Part shown: positions 1 through 8,580 of the stretch, one piece after another
Numbering within the stretch: position 1 is the first letter of the stretch
Layout of the letters: each line of letters opens with the position of its first letter
Notes under the pieces: model-generated
Seen by the model: only the letters and a program-made list of their open reading frames with translations
Told to the model about the DNA's origin: nothing
Database searches by the model: none
Position numbers and translations under genes: made by a program
Assembly: GCF_944324525.1 (NCBI RefSeq)
Contig: NZ_CALUWS010000027.1
Span: 1-43,789 of the forward strand
Source: an uncultured Desulfovibrio sp.
GTDB taxonomy: Bacteria > Desulfobacterota > Desulfovibrionia > Desulfovibrionales > Desulfovibrionaceae
Direction: 5' to 3'
Length of the DNA: 43,789 nt

Positions 1-1032
1 CGCAAGCTTGGCTGTTCACGGCTTGCCTCTCTGGAGGTAAAGCCTCCTGTGCGGCGTTACCAGTGGGAAAAGCCCGGTCTCATGTCGCATATCTTCGCGA
101 ACAAGATCAGGCTGGACGGGCGGGAATGTGTGGTGGGCTTCGTGCTGCGGGAGGACAGAACGGGGAACCGTTTCTATGACCACGAACTGACAAAAATAAT
201 TAACCCCGATTCGCTCAACACGGGCGCGTTTTCTTCCGAAGAAGGCGTAGCTCTCGTGGCCCGAGCGAACCGGGGCGATGTGATGAACATACTCCGTGAC
301 AGGCTGGGTGTCAATGACGGGACGGGGCAGGTGCTTTTTCAGGCGCGGGAAAGCGGCGCGCCCGCTGAGACATTCGGCAGGCTGCATACAGCGCAGGCGC
401 GAGCCTTTGAAACGGCTTACGGCGTTGATGCCGCCGGGCTGATGAAGCGGAGAAGTGTGGAGCTGGGGAGGGGCGACGCCCAGGGCGAGGCCCTGCATCA
501 GGCCGCGCTGTACGAACAGACGCCTCTTGGCGAGACGGCACGCGCCAGTCTGGAACGGGACATCCGCGATTTCGGCACGGCGGTGGACGGCATCGTGGCG
601 GCCGGGAAACTTCCGTCCAGCCCGGTAAAGATGCTTGGGCAGACGCCTCTGGTCATGCGCCTGTTGGGCAGGGATACCGTGACCGGCAAGGCCGCCGCAC
701 AGGGCGGCGTGTACGCCGCGCCACATGTCTTTGACGGTACGCACCCCAATATGACGCCGGAGATGTGGAAGCAGATCCCCGGGGCGCTGGCCGACCCTGT
801 GGCGGTCTTTGATTCCGACAGCCCAAAGGGCCGGGCCAATGGCGATCTGGTCTTCATGCTGGAGCTTACCGACGCCGACGGGGCGACGGTCGTCGTGCCC
901 GTGGCGTTGCAGGCGCGAGGGAAGCTAGGTGCACGTATCAATATCGTGAAGAGCGCTATGCCAAGGAAAGCGGCGGCGTTCCTGCCAACACATGGTTTTT
1001 GCGGCAGCTCAAAAAAAATGCCCGTTATGTGA
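1..1032 (+). pseudogene. Phage polyvalent protein remnant (PBECR/MuF-C-like), partial and frameshifted
   Basis: The frame is open from the window edge, so the 5' part is missing; the GTG at 49 is only an internal codon. Around residues 20-55 a stretch with GLMSHIFANKIRLDGRE and GNRFYDHELTKI resembles the PBECR-type nuclease domain at the end of large phage head or polyvalent proteins. A later block (VFDSDSPKGRANGDLVFMLE) resembles the neighbouring MuF C-terminal type domain. The likely continuation (SAYAKESGG, then NTWFLRQLKKNARYVN) is found one frame away, so a single base appears lost at about 955-957, after AGC at 952-954. The original frame then ends at 1032. Family naming is from motif memory and moderately sure; that it is broken is clear. 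The homologous region continues to about 1480 in the next entry. Confidence 0.6.
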
Positions 1033-3440
1033 ACGGGCAGAAGTGGAAACATTGGCGGGACATCGGCTCCGGAGCTGATTCTCCTTTGGTTGTACCCTCC
1101 AACGCTTCCGGTAATACAGTATACACAGACGCAGATCTTGTCAATTTGCGGCAGGGCAATCCGACGCTCTACCAGTCGGAAGTTTCAGGCGATTCCCCAG
1201 CCCTGCGCGCCCAGGTCAATCTTGACGCTGAAACGGCCGCCATCCGCATCTTCAAGGGCGCTGACCTTTCCTCTATCCCGCACGAGTCCGCCCACATCTT
1301 TGTGGACGACTTGCGGCGTGTGGCTGCCGACGACGGGAGCATGGCCCGCGAGAGCCTGCGCTCCGATCTGGAGCAGGCCGGCATGGACGCAACCCCCTTT
1401 GCGGGTATTTTGTCCGGTGAGGTGGATGCGGAGAGGGCGCGCGCCATGCTGCGGGATGCGCGGGAAGAGCAGGCCATAACGCATATCGATCAGATCCTGG
1501 CCGTGGCCGAAGACGTCGGTCAGCCGGAGATGGTCAGCGTCTGCCGCAGGGCCCTGGCCATGTATCACTTCCTGAGCCGGCGGCGAAAGGAGGCGCGGCG
1601 CATCCTGGCGCTGGACGGCAGGGGCGGGCCGGCGCTGCCGCTGACGGATCCGCGGATGCTGGAGATGCTGGTCAGTCTGGAAAAGGACGGGCCGCCCATT
1701 CCCGGCTATGGCCTGCGGGAGATCATGAGCGAACTGGAGAAGGGGCCAAGCCGCCTCCTGCGCGGGGTATGCCTGCGGCTGCGGGCTCATTTTCCTGAAA
1801 CGCCGGCAAGCGCACGCGGCAGGCTGCTGCGCGAAAGCTGCGAGGAGCTGGCGCGCACGGGCAACGTGCGGGAGGAACTGCTGTCCGTCAGGATGTTGGT
1901 GCAGGCGCTGGAAGAAGAGGGCAGGCCGGAGGATATCCTCGCGTGGAAGCAGAGGGAGAAGACCCTGCTGGCCTCCTGGCGGAGCGATCGCCGGTCCAAG
2001 GAAAAGCCGGGGGAACATGCGGCCTTCCCGGTCTGCGGGCCGTGCCTCAATGCCTTTTTGCGCATCCGGCCCGTCACGCGCGGCAGCGCCATCCGCCATG
2101 TGGTCGGGACGGTGCAGCGGGAGCTGGGCGCGCAACGGGCCATCCTGCTGCGCCTCTACAACGACGAGCGCATGGACTATCTGGAGGCCGTCAACGTCAG
2201 CCTCACCGAATTCGAGGACGCGTCGTTCCACACCATACGCCGGGCGCTTCTGGAGCTTTTGCAGTCCTCGGGCGCAGGGGCGGTCTTTTTCCCGCTCAAT
2301 GATAACCGCAGCGCCTTTCTGCTGGACATCGACGAACAGACCCGCTGGCTGCTGTATCTGGACAGCGAGCTGCCCGGGAGCCTCTTTTCCCGCATCGGCC
2401 AGACGGAGGGCAGCGCCTTCGCCGCGGTGCTGTCCTCGGAGTTCCGCGCGGCCTGGCATCTGCCGGGGGAGGGACGCCGGGCGGGACAGGCGCAGGACGT
2501 GACGCCTTATTTCGGCATCGACATGGACAGGGTGCTGGAACAGGCCACGGAGGCCCTGGTGTCCGATGCGCCCCTGATCATCCACGGCGAGACCGGCACG
2601 GGCAAGGAACAGATGGCGCACTTCATCTACACGCGCGGCGACTACAAGGGGGCGTTCGTGCCCGCCCAGCTGTCCAGCCTGCCGGAACAGCTGTTTGAAA
2701 GCGAGATGTTCGGTCACGAGCAGGGGGCCTTTACGGGCGCACACCGCCGCAAGATGGGCTTCATGGAGCTGGCCCACGACGGCGTGCTCTTCCTGGACGA
2801 GATCGCCGACATTTCCCCCCTGATCCAGGTCAAGCTTTTGCGGGCCCTGCAGGAGAAGCGCTTTACCCGCGTGGGCGGGGTGCAGCAGCAGTTTTCCAAT
2901 TTTCGCCTCATTTCCGCCACCAACAAGGACATCTGGCAGGAGGTGCGCGAGGGCCGCTTTCGCGAGGACCTCGCCTACCGCCTGTGCGTCATCCCGCTGG
3001 AGCTGCCCCCTCTGCGCGAGCGGCCGCATGATCTGGAGGTGCTGATCCGGCAGCTGCACACGCATTTCCTGCGCAAGTACGGCAAGGCGGAAAAGCCGGT
3101 GCGGGCGGAGGACATGCGCCGCCTGCTGGACTATGGCTGGCCCGGCAATATCCGCGAACTGTACAGCATCATGGAGCAGTATGTGCTGTTCGGCTGCTTT
3201 CGCTTTCGCGCGGCGGCGGAGGACAGGCCGGCGGCCCCCTGTGCGAGCGAGGCCGGCGAGTGCTTCGCGGATCTGCCCAGCATGGAGGACATGCAGCAGC
3301 GGTACATCCGTATGGTGCTGCGGCGCACAGGCGGAAAGATCTATGGCCCGGACGGCGCCGCGGCCATCCTGGGGATGACGAAGTCCACCCTTTACCAGAA
3401 GATGAAAAAATACGGCATCAGTCACAGGCACGACGATTGA
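999..3440 (+). CDS. Sigma-54-dependent transcriptional regulator, N-terminus fused to phage metallopeptidase-like remnant
   Basis: The C-terminal two thirds is a bacterial enhancer-binding protein that uses ATP hydrolysis to open sigma-54 promoters. The AAA+ domain has Walker A GETGTGKE near residue 530, the sigma-54 contact loop EQGAFTGA near 574, Walker B GVLFLDEIADI and the arginine-finger region FREDLAYRL. A Fis-type helix-turn-helix (AAAILGMTKSTLYQKMKKYG) ends the protein. Residues about 190-350 are helical and TPR-like, and about 355-480 look GAF-like. The first 160 residues do not belong to this family: they continue the phage polyvalent protein and carry HESAH, an HEXXH zinc-peptidase motif. 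The junction is near 1480, with no stop between. The true start is uncertain: the ATG at 999 lies inside phage-derived sequence, and ATG 1530 and 1560 are in-frame alternatives with weak ribosome-binding sites. No target promoter is visible next to it. Confidence 0.75.
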   Translation: MRQLKKNARYVNGQKWKHWRDIGSGADSPLVVPSNASGNTVYTDADLVNLRQGNPTLYQSEVSGDSPALRAQVNLDAETAAIRIFKGADLSSIPHESAHIFVDDLRRVAADDGSMARESLRSDLEQAGMDATPFAGILSGEVDAERARAMLRDAREEQAITHIDQILAVAEDVGQPEMVSVCRRALAMYHFLSRRRKEARRILALDGRGGPALPLTDPRMLEMLVSLEKDGPPIPGYGLREIMSELEKGPSRLLRGVCLRLRAHFPETPASARGRLLRESCEELARTGNVREELLSVRMLVQALEEEGRPEDILAWKQREKTLLASWRSDRRSKEKPGEHAAFPVCGPCLNAFLRIRPVTRGSAIRHVVGTVQRELGAQRAILLRLYNDERMDYLEAVNVSLTEFEDASFHTIRRALLELLQSSGAGAVFFPLNDNRSAFLLDIDEQTRWLLYLDSELPGSLFSRIGQTEGSAFAAVLSSEFRAAWHLPGEGRRAGQAQDVTPYFGIDMDRVLEQATEALVSDAPLIIHGETGTGKEQMAHFIYTRGDYKGAFVPAQLSSLPEQLFESEMFGHEQGAFTGAHRRKMGFMELAHDGVLFLDEIADISPLIQVKLLRALQEKRFTRVGGVQQQFSNFRLISATNKDIWQEVREGRFREDLAYRLCVIPLELPPLRERPHDLEVLIRQLHTHFLRKYGKAEKPVRAEDMRRLLDYGWPGNIRELYSIMEQYVLFGCFRFRAAAEDRPAAPCASEAGECFADLPSMEDMQQRYIRMVLRRTGGKIYGPDGAAAILGMTKSTLYQKMKKYGISHRHDD

Positions 3441-3447
3441 ACGCGAA

Positions 3448-3480
3448 CCGCCCCGGACAGAGGGTATCCGTCCGGGGCGG
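3448..3480. terminator. Hairpin between convergent genes
   Basis: A perfect 11-bp GC-rich stem (CCGCCCCGGAC with its complement) and an 11-nt loop lie 8 nt after the regulator stop, between it and the convergent DUF4198 gene. No strong T-run follows on either strand, so termination is inferred from position and stem strength. Confidence 0.5.
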
Positions 3481-3530
3481 TCCGTCATCGATGCGGCAGG
3501 GGCGTGCCGCACATAACGATATGGCCGCGC

Positions 3531-4664
3531 CTATTTGTTCTTTTTCTTGGCGGGTTGGGGCTGGGCGGGGCGCAGGCCGTCGGCGGCGTCCACATAGACC
3601 CAGACGGAGCTGCCTATCCGCAGCGGGCGGGGATCGCCGTCATGGCCCTTGAGGGGCGTGCCGTCCATGATGGCGGTGCAGCACCACCAGCCCGGCCGGT
3701 TGAGCGTCAACGCGAATTCGCCGCGCTCATTGGTGCGCACGGTGACGTCTTCATGCCAGCGGCTGGGCACGGGGCAGTTCTCCAGATTGATGCGCTGGGC
3801 GCGGACGATGGTCCCGGCGCTCGGCTTGCCGTGCGCCAGCACGCGCCCGCTGAACAGACAGGGATTGCTCAGGCCGAAGGGGCGGCTCAGGGGGACGATC
3901 TCCACCGGCAGGCCCGCGGGGTATTCCCAGCCGGTCTCCACGCCGTAGACCGGCAGGAAGCTCTTGACGTAGTGCTGGTCGTAACGCTGCGCGGCCTCGT
4001 TCCACCACGGGCGCGTCTCGATGATGAACTGATAGAGGCCGGGCTTGTCCAGCGCCACATTGGCGCCCCAGGCCTTTTTGTCGAGGTACTGGGCCTCTTC
4101 CACGTCGCCCAGAAGATCGACGCGCTCCGGCTGCATCACCCCGTCCTTGGGCAGGGTGTGCTCGTCGAAGCGCAGCACGGCAAAGAGCTGCGGCATGCTC
4201 ATCTCTTCCGCCAGATGCCGGAAGGGATCCATGCGGGTCATCAGCACGTCCACTTCCTGCTCGATGCTGGGGGCCGTGGGCGCGGGCTCAGGGACGGACG
4301 TTTCGGCAGCGGGCGTTTCGGCTGTCTGGCCTTCCGCCGCCGGGGCGGTCTCCGGCGGCGTGCCGGGGGGCGCGTCTGGCGCGGACGTGCCGTCGCGCTC
4401 CGTTTTTTCCGCCGCAGCCGGCTTTTCCGTCGTTTCCGCTTTCTCCGCCGTGGCGGCGGATGGGGCGGACGCGGCCTGCCTGGCGCTCTTGCCGTCGTTC
4501 TTGCCGCTGGGAGCATCGGCCTTGCCGTCAGCTTCCGGGGCCGCGGCGGGCTCGATGCCGGGCTGGCTCGGGATGAGCAGGGTGACCGAGGCCTCGGCCG
4601 GGACGGGCGCGGCCAGACCGCAGAGCAGGCCCGCAAGCAGCAGTGCCGTAAGTGATCGGAACAT
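3531..4664 (-). CDS. DUF4198-type periplasmic protein
   Basis: Predicted exported protein of 377 aa. The start at 4664 is chosen because GGGAGGAA lies 5 nt upstream and the product begins with a signal peptide (MFRSLTALLLAGLLCGLAAP, probable cleavage after AEA). An in-frame ATG 21 nt upstream lacks a ribosome-binding site. Residues about 35-130 are a low-complexity Ala/Pro/Glu/Lys linker. The C-terminal 240 residues look like the beta-rich DUF4198 domain: an ANVALDKPGLYQFIIETRPWW block, then YVKSFLPVYG, and a late segment with GEFALTLNRPGWW. DUF4198 proteins are often found with nickel or cobalt uptake genes, but none are nearby, so the ligand is unknown. It ends in a lysine-rich tail. The gene has its own candidate promoter at 4688-4716 and is separated from the liv operon by a terminator. 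Confidence 0.7.
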   Translation of the reverse strand: MFRSLTALLLAGLLCGLAAPVPAEASVTLLIPSQPGIEPAAAPEADGKADAPSGKNDGKSARQAASAPSAATAEKAETTEKPAAAEKTERDGTSAPDAPPGTPPETAPAAEGQTAETPAAETSVPEPAPTAPSIEQEVDVLMTRMDPFRHLAEEMSMPQLFAVLRFDEHTLPKDGVMQPERVDLLGDVEEAQYLDKKAWGANVALDKPGLYQFIIETRPWWNEAAQRYDQHYVKSFLPVYGVETGWEYPAGLPVEIVPLSRPFGLSNPCLFSGRVLAHGKPSAGTIVRAQRINLENCPVPSRWHEDVTVRTNERGEFALTLNRPGWWCCTAIMDGTPLKGHDGDPRPLRIGSSVWVYVDAADGLRPAQPQPAKKKNK

Positions 4665-4687
4665 TCTTTTCCTCCCTGAGGCCAAAG

Positions 4688-4716
4688 AGCCTAGAACAAA
4701 AGCGGAAAATTGTCAT
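4688..4716 (-). promoter_or_regulatory. Candidate sigma-70 promoter for the DUF4198 gene
   Basis: Read on the minus strand, ATGACA (-35) and TAGGCT (-10) are separated by exactly 17 nt, about 25 nt upstream of the chosen start codon. Confidence 0.45.
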
Positions 4717-4778
4717 CTTGCCACTGTGCCCCCGGCCTTGAGGCGGGGCGGCCTCAGCTTGCGGGAGAACGGAAGGCG

Positions 4779-4808
4779 AAAAAAAAGCCCCTGTCAGATG
4801 ACAGGGGC
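4779..4808 (-). terminator. Rho-independent terminator of livKHMGF
   Basis: A perfect 10-bp stem (GCCCCTGTCA and its complement, 2-nt loop) is followed on the minus strand by a run of eight T. It lies 26 nt after the livF stop. Confidence 0.9.
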
Positions 4809-4833
4809 CGCAGGGAGGCGGATGGCGCGGCGG

Positions 4834-5538
4834 CTACATGCCGAGGTAGGCGGCGCGGATGTCGCTGCTTTCCAGCAGTTTGGAGGCGGCGTCGCTCATG
4901 ACGACGCGGCCGTTTTCCATGACGTAGCCCCGATGGGCGATGCGCAGGGCCTGATTGGCGTTCTGCTCCACCAGAAAAACCGTGGTGCCGTCGGCGTTGA
5001 CCTTCTGGATGATCTTGAAGATCTGCTGGATGATGATGGGCGCAAGGCCCAGGGACGGTTCGTCCAGCAGGAGCAGCTTGGGGCGTCCCATGAGCGCGCG
5101 GCTGATGGCGAGCATCTGCTGCTCGCCGCCGGAAAGGGTGCCGCCCGCCTGCTTGCGGCGCTGGGCAAGGATGGGGAAGAGGTCGAAGACATAGTCCATG
5201 TCGTCGCGGATGCCCTGCTTGTCCTTGCGCAGGAAGGCCCCCAGGTCGAGGTTCTCGCGCACGCTGAGATCCGGGAAGATGAGACGGCCTTCCGGCACCT
5301 GCGAGATGCCGAGTTTGACGATCTCATTGGGCGGCAGGTTGTGGATGGGCTCGCCGTTCCAGAGGATCTCGCCCTTGCGGGGCCGGTTGATGCCGCAGAT
5401 GGTCATGAGCGTGGTGGACTTGCCCGCGCCGTTGGCCCCGATGAGCGTGACGATCTCGCCGTCATCCACGCGCAGCGAAACGTCGCGCAGCGCCTGGATG
5501 TTGCCGTAAAAGGTATCAATGCCCTTGACTTCAAGCAT
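4834..5538 (-). CDS. livF: Branched-chain amino-acid ABC transporter ATP-binding protein LivF
   Basis: Cytoplasmic ATPase of the high-affinity leucine/isoleucine/valine importer, 234 aa, the normal LivF length. Walker A GANGAGKST is at residues 34-42, the signature LSGGEQ at 135-140 and Walker B KLLLLDEP at 154-161, followed by an H-loop region with VFLVEQNA. The VPEGRLIFPDLSVRENL segment is typical of LivF rather than LivG. Its start overlaps the end of livG by 8 nt, indicating translational coupling, and it is the last gene of the operon before a strong terminator. The transported amino acid cannot be fixed from sequence, because Liv-type systems also carry other amides and amino acids. Confidence 0.95.
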   Translation of the reverse strand: MLEVKGIDTFYGNIQALRDVSLRVDDGEIVTLIGANGAGKSTTLMTICGINRPRKGEILWNGEPIHNLPPNEIVKLGISQVPEGRLIFPDLSVRENLDLGAFLRKDKQGIRDDMDYVFDLFPILAQRRKQAGGTLSGGEQQMLAISRALMGRPKLLLLDEPSLGLAPIIIQQIFKIIQKVNADGTTVFLVEQNANQALRIAHRGYVMENGRVVMSDAASKLLESSDIRAAYLGM

Positions 5539-6361
5539 CGTCGCTTTCTCCCAGATAGGCCTGAATGACGCGGGGGTTGCTGCGCACTTCCTCCGGGGTG
5601 CCGTAGGCGATGCGCGAGCCGTATTCCATCACATAGATGCGGTCCGAAAGGGACATGACCATGCCCATGTCGTGCTCGATGAGCAGGATGGAGAGCTTGA
5701 GCCTGCCGCGCAGATCGCGGACAAGGGCCTCCAGTTCCTGCGTCTCGTGCGGGTTCATGCCCGCGGCGGGCTCGTCCAGCAGGAGCATGCGCGGCTCGGT
5801 GGCCAGCGCGCGGGCGATCTCCAGCCGCCGTTGCGCCCCGTAGGAGAGGTTGCGGGCCGATTCGTTCCAGAGGTTCGCCAGATTGACGGTCTCCAGCAGG
5901 GCGTAGGAACGGTCGATGGTGTCCTGTTCTTCCCGGCGGGTGCGGGCGTTGCGGGTGAGCGCCCCCCAGATGCCGGCGTGCGTGCGGCAGTGGCGGCCGA
6001 TCATCACGTTCTCCAGTACGGTCATATCCCCGAACAGGCGGATGTTCTGGAAGGTGCGGGCCATGCCCATGCTGGTGATGATGTGCGGCTTTCTGCCGTT
6101 GAGCAGCTGTTTCGTGCCGTTGACGTCATACAGGAAGATCTGCCCCTCGGTGGGGGTGTAGATGCCGGTGACGCAGTTGAAGAAGGTCGTCTTGCCCGCG
6201 CCGTTGGGGCCGATGAGGGCGACGATCTCCCCTTCGTTGATGGTCACGTCCAGGTCGTTGAGAGCGCGCAGGCCGCCGAAGTCGCGGGAAAGCCCCTCGA
6301 CGACGAGGACCGGGCGGGGGCTGCCGTCCGTCTGCGCGTCATGCTTGGCGAGAATGTTCAT
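5531..6361 (-). CDS. livG: Branched-chain amino-acid ABC transporter ATP-binding protein LivG
   Basis: Second ATPase of the Liv importer, 276 aa. Walker A GPNGAGKTT is at residues 51-59, the signature LSYGAQ at 172-177 and Walker B RMLLLDEP at 191-198, then the LivG-typical PAAGMNPHET. The segment GMARTFQNIRLFGDMTVLENV is also characteristic. The ATG overlaps the livM stop in an ATGA arrangement, so translation is probably coupled. LivG and LivF form the heterodimeric motor under the LivH/LivM channel. Confidence 0.95.
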   Translation of the reverse strand: MNILAKHDAQTDGSPRPVLVVEGLSRDFGGLRALNDLDVTINEGEIVALIGPNGAGKTTFFNCVTGIYTPTEGQIFLYDVNGTKQLLNGRKPHIITSMGMARTFQNIRLFGDMTVLENVMIGRHCRTHAGIWGALTRNARTRREEQDTIDRSYALLETVNLANLWNESARNLSYGAQRRLEIARALATEPRMLLLDEPAAGMNPHETQELEALVRDLRGRLKLSILLIEHDMGMVMSLSDRIYVMEYGSRIAYGTPEEVRSNPRVIQAYLGESDDA

Positions 6362-7581
6362 GCCTGCTCTCCCTTGAGGGCGCTGATGCGGTATTTGCGG
6401 CGTTCGCCGGTGACCAGGCCCTGCGGCCGGAAGATCATCATGATGACCATGATGGCACCGAAGATGAGCATACGGTAGTCCGAAAAGGCGCGCAGGTATT
6501 CCGGGGCCAGGATGAGGATGAGGGCCGCGATGACCACGCCCACGATGGAGCCCATGCCGCCCAGCACCACCATGGACAGGATCATGGCCGATTCCATGAA
6601 GGTGAAGCTGGCGGGGTTGATGAAGGTGTTCTTGGCGGCGAAGATGACGCCGGCAAAACCGGCCCAGCAGGAACTGAGGGCAAAGGCGGAGAGCTTGACC
6701 CGCGCAAGGTCGATGCCCATGGCCTCGCAGGCGATTTCATCTTCACGCAGGGCCTGCAACGCAAGGCCCACTCGAGAGTTCTTCAGACGGGTGATGACCA
6801 CGATGGTCAGGATGACCGCCAGAAGGACAAGGTAGTAGATGAAGATGGTGTTGCCCTCGATGGAGAGCTGCTTGCCGAAGAAGCTGGGGCCGGGGATGTT
6901 CTTGATGCCGCCGGAGCCGCCCGTGAGGCTGGTCCAGTTGAGCAGGGTGAGGCGGACGATCTCGCCGAAACCGAGGGTCACGATGGCCAGATAGTCGCCC
7001 CGCAGGCGCAGCACGGGGAAGCCCAGCGCCAGGCCGAAGAGCACGGCCAGCAGGCCGCCCACGGGCAGACAGGCCCAGAAGCCGAGTCCGAAGAACTGAT
7101 TGAGCAGGGCGTAGGCATAGGCGCCCACGGCGTAGAAGGCCACATAGCCCAGCACGAGCTGTCCGGCGATGCCCACGGCGATGTTCAGGCCCAACGCCAG
7201 CATGACGTAGAGCATGGCCAGGATCATGATGTTGGTCTGGTAGAAGGAGCTCGCCAGCGGCATGGCCAGCATGACGAGCAGCAGCACGGTCAGCGAAACG
7301 GCGCGGCTGCGGCCGTCCCGCAGGGGCAGGCTGCACAGGCGGCCGAGGCGCGCGCCCATGCCGGAGGGCAGGGCGATGAGGGGCAGGCCGCGTCCCTTGC
7401 GGCTGAAACACCAGTTCCAGAGCAGGGAAAGGAAGAAAATGGCCACGCCCAGCAGGATGATGCGGTCGAACTGCCATTCCACGGTCTGCTTGACCGTGTT
7501 GAGCTTGATGCCCATGACCGGGAAGGTCAGGAGCATGAACCAGATGGAGGCAAGGAGGGCTTTGCTGACAGGACGCATCAT
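6358..7581 (-). CDS. livM: Branched-chain amino-acid ABC transporter permease LivM
   Basis: Inner-membrane permease of 407 aa with about ten hydrophobic segments. An extra N-terminal region (about residues 1-110) precedes the conserved permease core that starts near LALGLNIAVGIAGQLVLGYVA. The LivM/LivH family motif GLALQALREDEIACEAMGID, a coupling loop for the ATPases, is present. The start is a double ATG at 7581/7578, with AAAGGTG upstream inside the livH end; only 3 nt separate it from livH. Confidence 0.93.
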   Translation of the reverse strand: MMRPVSKALLASIWFMLLTFPVMGIKLNTVKQTVEWQFDRIILLGVAIFFLSLLWNWCFSRKGRGLPLIALPSGMGARLGRLCSLPLRDGRSRAVSLTVLLLVMLAMPLASSFYQTNIMILAMLYVMLALGLNIAVGIAGQLVLGYVAFYAVGAYAYALLNQFFGLGFWACLPVGGLLAVLFGLALGFPVLRLRGDYLAIVTLGFGEIVRLTLLNWTSLTGGSGGIKNIPGPSFFGKQLSIEGNTIFIYYLVLLAVILTIVVITRLKNSRVGLALQALREDEIACEAMGIDLARVKLSAFALSSCWAGFAGVIFAAKNTFINPASFTFMESAMILSMVVLGGMGSIVGVVIAALILILAPEYLRAFSDYRMLIFGAIMVIMMIFRPQGLVTGERRKYRISALKGEQA

Positions 7582-7584
7582 GGC

Positions 7585-8493
7585 TTACACCTTTTGTACC
7601 TTTGCCTTGCCGAGGATGCCGTCAGGGCGGAAGATAAGGATGAAAATGAGCAGGGCGAAGGCCAGGGCGTCTTCATAGTTGCCGGAGAGGTAGCCGGTGG
7701 TGAAGCTCTCGGCGATGCCGAGCACCAGACCGCCCACCACGGCGCCGGGGATGGAGCCGATGCCGCCCAGCACGGCGGCGGTGAAGGCCTTGAGGCCCGC
7801 CAAAAAGCCGATGCTGAAGTTCACCTGCCCCATGTGGGAGGCGATGAGCACGCCGCCCAGCGCCGCCAGCGATGAGCCGACGATGAAGGTCAGCGAGATG
7901 ATGCGGTCGGCATTGATGCCCAGCAGCAGGGCCATCTTGCGGTTCTGGGCCGTGGCGCGCATGGCCTTGCCCATCTTGGTGTAGCGGATGAAGATCGTCA
8001 GGGCGACCATGGCCAGCATGCTGCAAACGAGGATGAGGAAGTCGCTGGGCCCCATGATGTTGTCGATGTAGTCCAGGAATTCCATGTCCGGCAGCAGGCG
8101 CGGGAAGGGCAGATACTCGGAAGTCTGGGCCAGCAGCACATAATTCTGCAGGAAGATGGACATGCCGATGGCGGAAATGAGCGGCGAGAGGCGCGGCGCG
8201 CCGCGCAGGGGCTTGTAGGCGACCTTTTCCAGCGTGAAGCCGTAGGCGGCGCTCCAGATGATGGCGGCCAGCGCGGCCACCACGAGGATGCCGCCCGCCG
8301 GGAAGCCCATGATGCCCAGCACCCCGGCCACCAGCAGGGCCGTGAAGGCGCCGAGCATGTAGATCTCGCCATGCGCGAAGTTGATGAGCTCGATGATGCC
8401 GTACACCAGCGTATAGCCCAGGGCAATGAGCGCGTAGATGCTGCCGCGGGTAAGGCCGCTGAAGAAAAGTTCAATGAAATATTGGACGTCCAT
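7585..8493 (-). CDS. livH: Branched-chain amino-acid ABC transporter permease LivH
   Basis: Inner-membrane permease of 302 aa. The start at 8493 (MDVQYFIELFFSGLTRGSIY) matches the usual LivH N-terminus; a longer reading to 8529 would add 12 residues of non-family sequence. The upstream ribosome-binding site is weak. Family hallmarks are YTLVYGIIELINFAHGEIYM near the N-terminus, the coupling-loop region AMRATAQNRKMALLLGIN, and GLKAFTAAVLGGIGSIPGA near the C-terminus. It lies downstream of livK, beyond an intercistronic hairpin at 8539-8565. Confidence 0.94.
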   Translation of the reverse strand: MDVQYFIELFFSGLTRGSIYALIALGYTLVYGIIELINFAHGEIYMLGAFTALLVAGVLGIMGFPAGGILVVAALAAIIWSAAYGFTLEKVAYKPLRGAPRLSPLISAIGMSIFLQNYVLLAQTSEYLPFPRLLPDMEFLDYIDNIMGPSDFLILVCSMLAMVALTIFIRYTKMGKAMRATAQNRKMALLLGINADRIISLTFIVGSSLAALGGVLIASHMGQVNFSIGFLAGLKAFTAAVLGGIGSIPGAVVGGLVLGIAESFTTGYLSGNYEDALAFALLIFILIFRPDGILGKAKVQKV

Positions 8494-8538
8494 GCCGTTC
8501 TTGTGTGCTGCGGTTCGCCCGGGGCGCAACGGGCAAAA

Positions 8539-8565
8539 GGGCGCGGAGGCCGTGCCTCCGCGCCC
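8539..8565 (-). terminator. Intercistronic hairpin between livK and livH
   Basis: A perfect 12-bp stem (GGGCGCGGAGGC and its complement) with a 3-nt loop is followed on the minus strand by only four T. It probably acts as a partial terminator or 3'-end stabiliser, giving more binding protein than permease; this role is inferred. Confidence 0.6.
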
Positions 8566-8580
8566 GTGCGCCGATGTCGG

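Noticed and set aside
1-960. Intact phage toxin (PBECR nuclease) gene
   Set aside because: The 5' end is outside the window and the frame is broken near 955, so an active product from here cannot be supported.
1185-3512. Minus-strand open frame of 775 codons opposite the sigma-54 regulator
   Set aside because: Antisense shadow; the plus-strand product has complete catalytic motifs.
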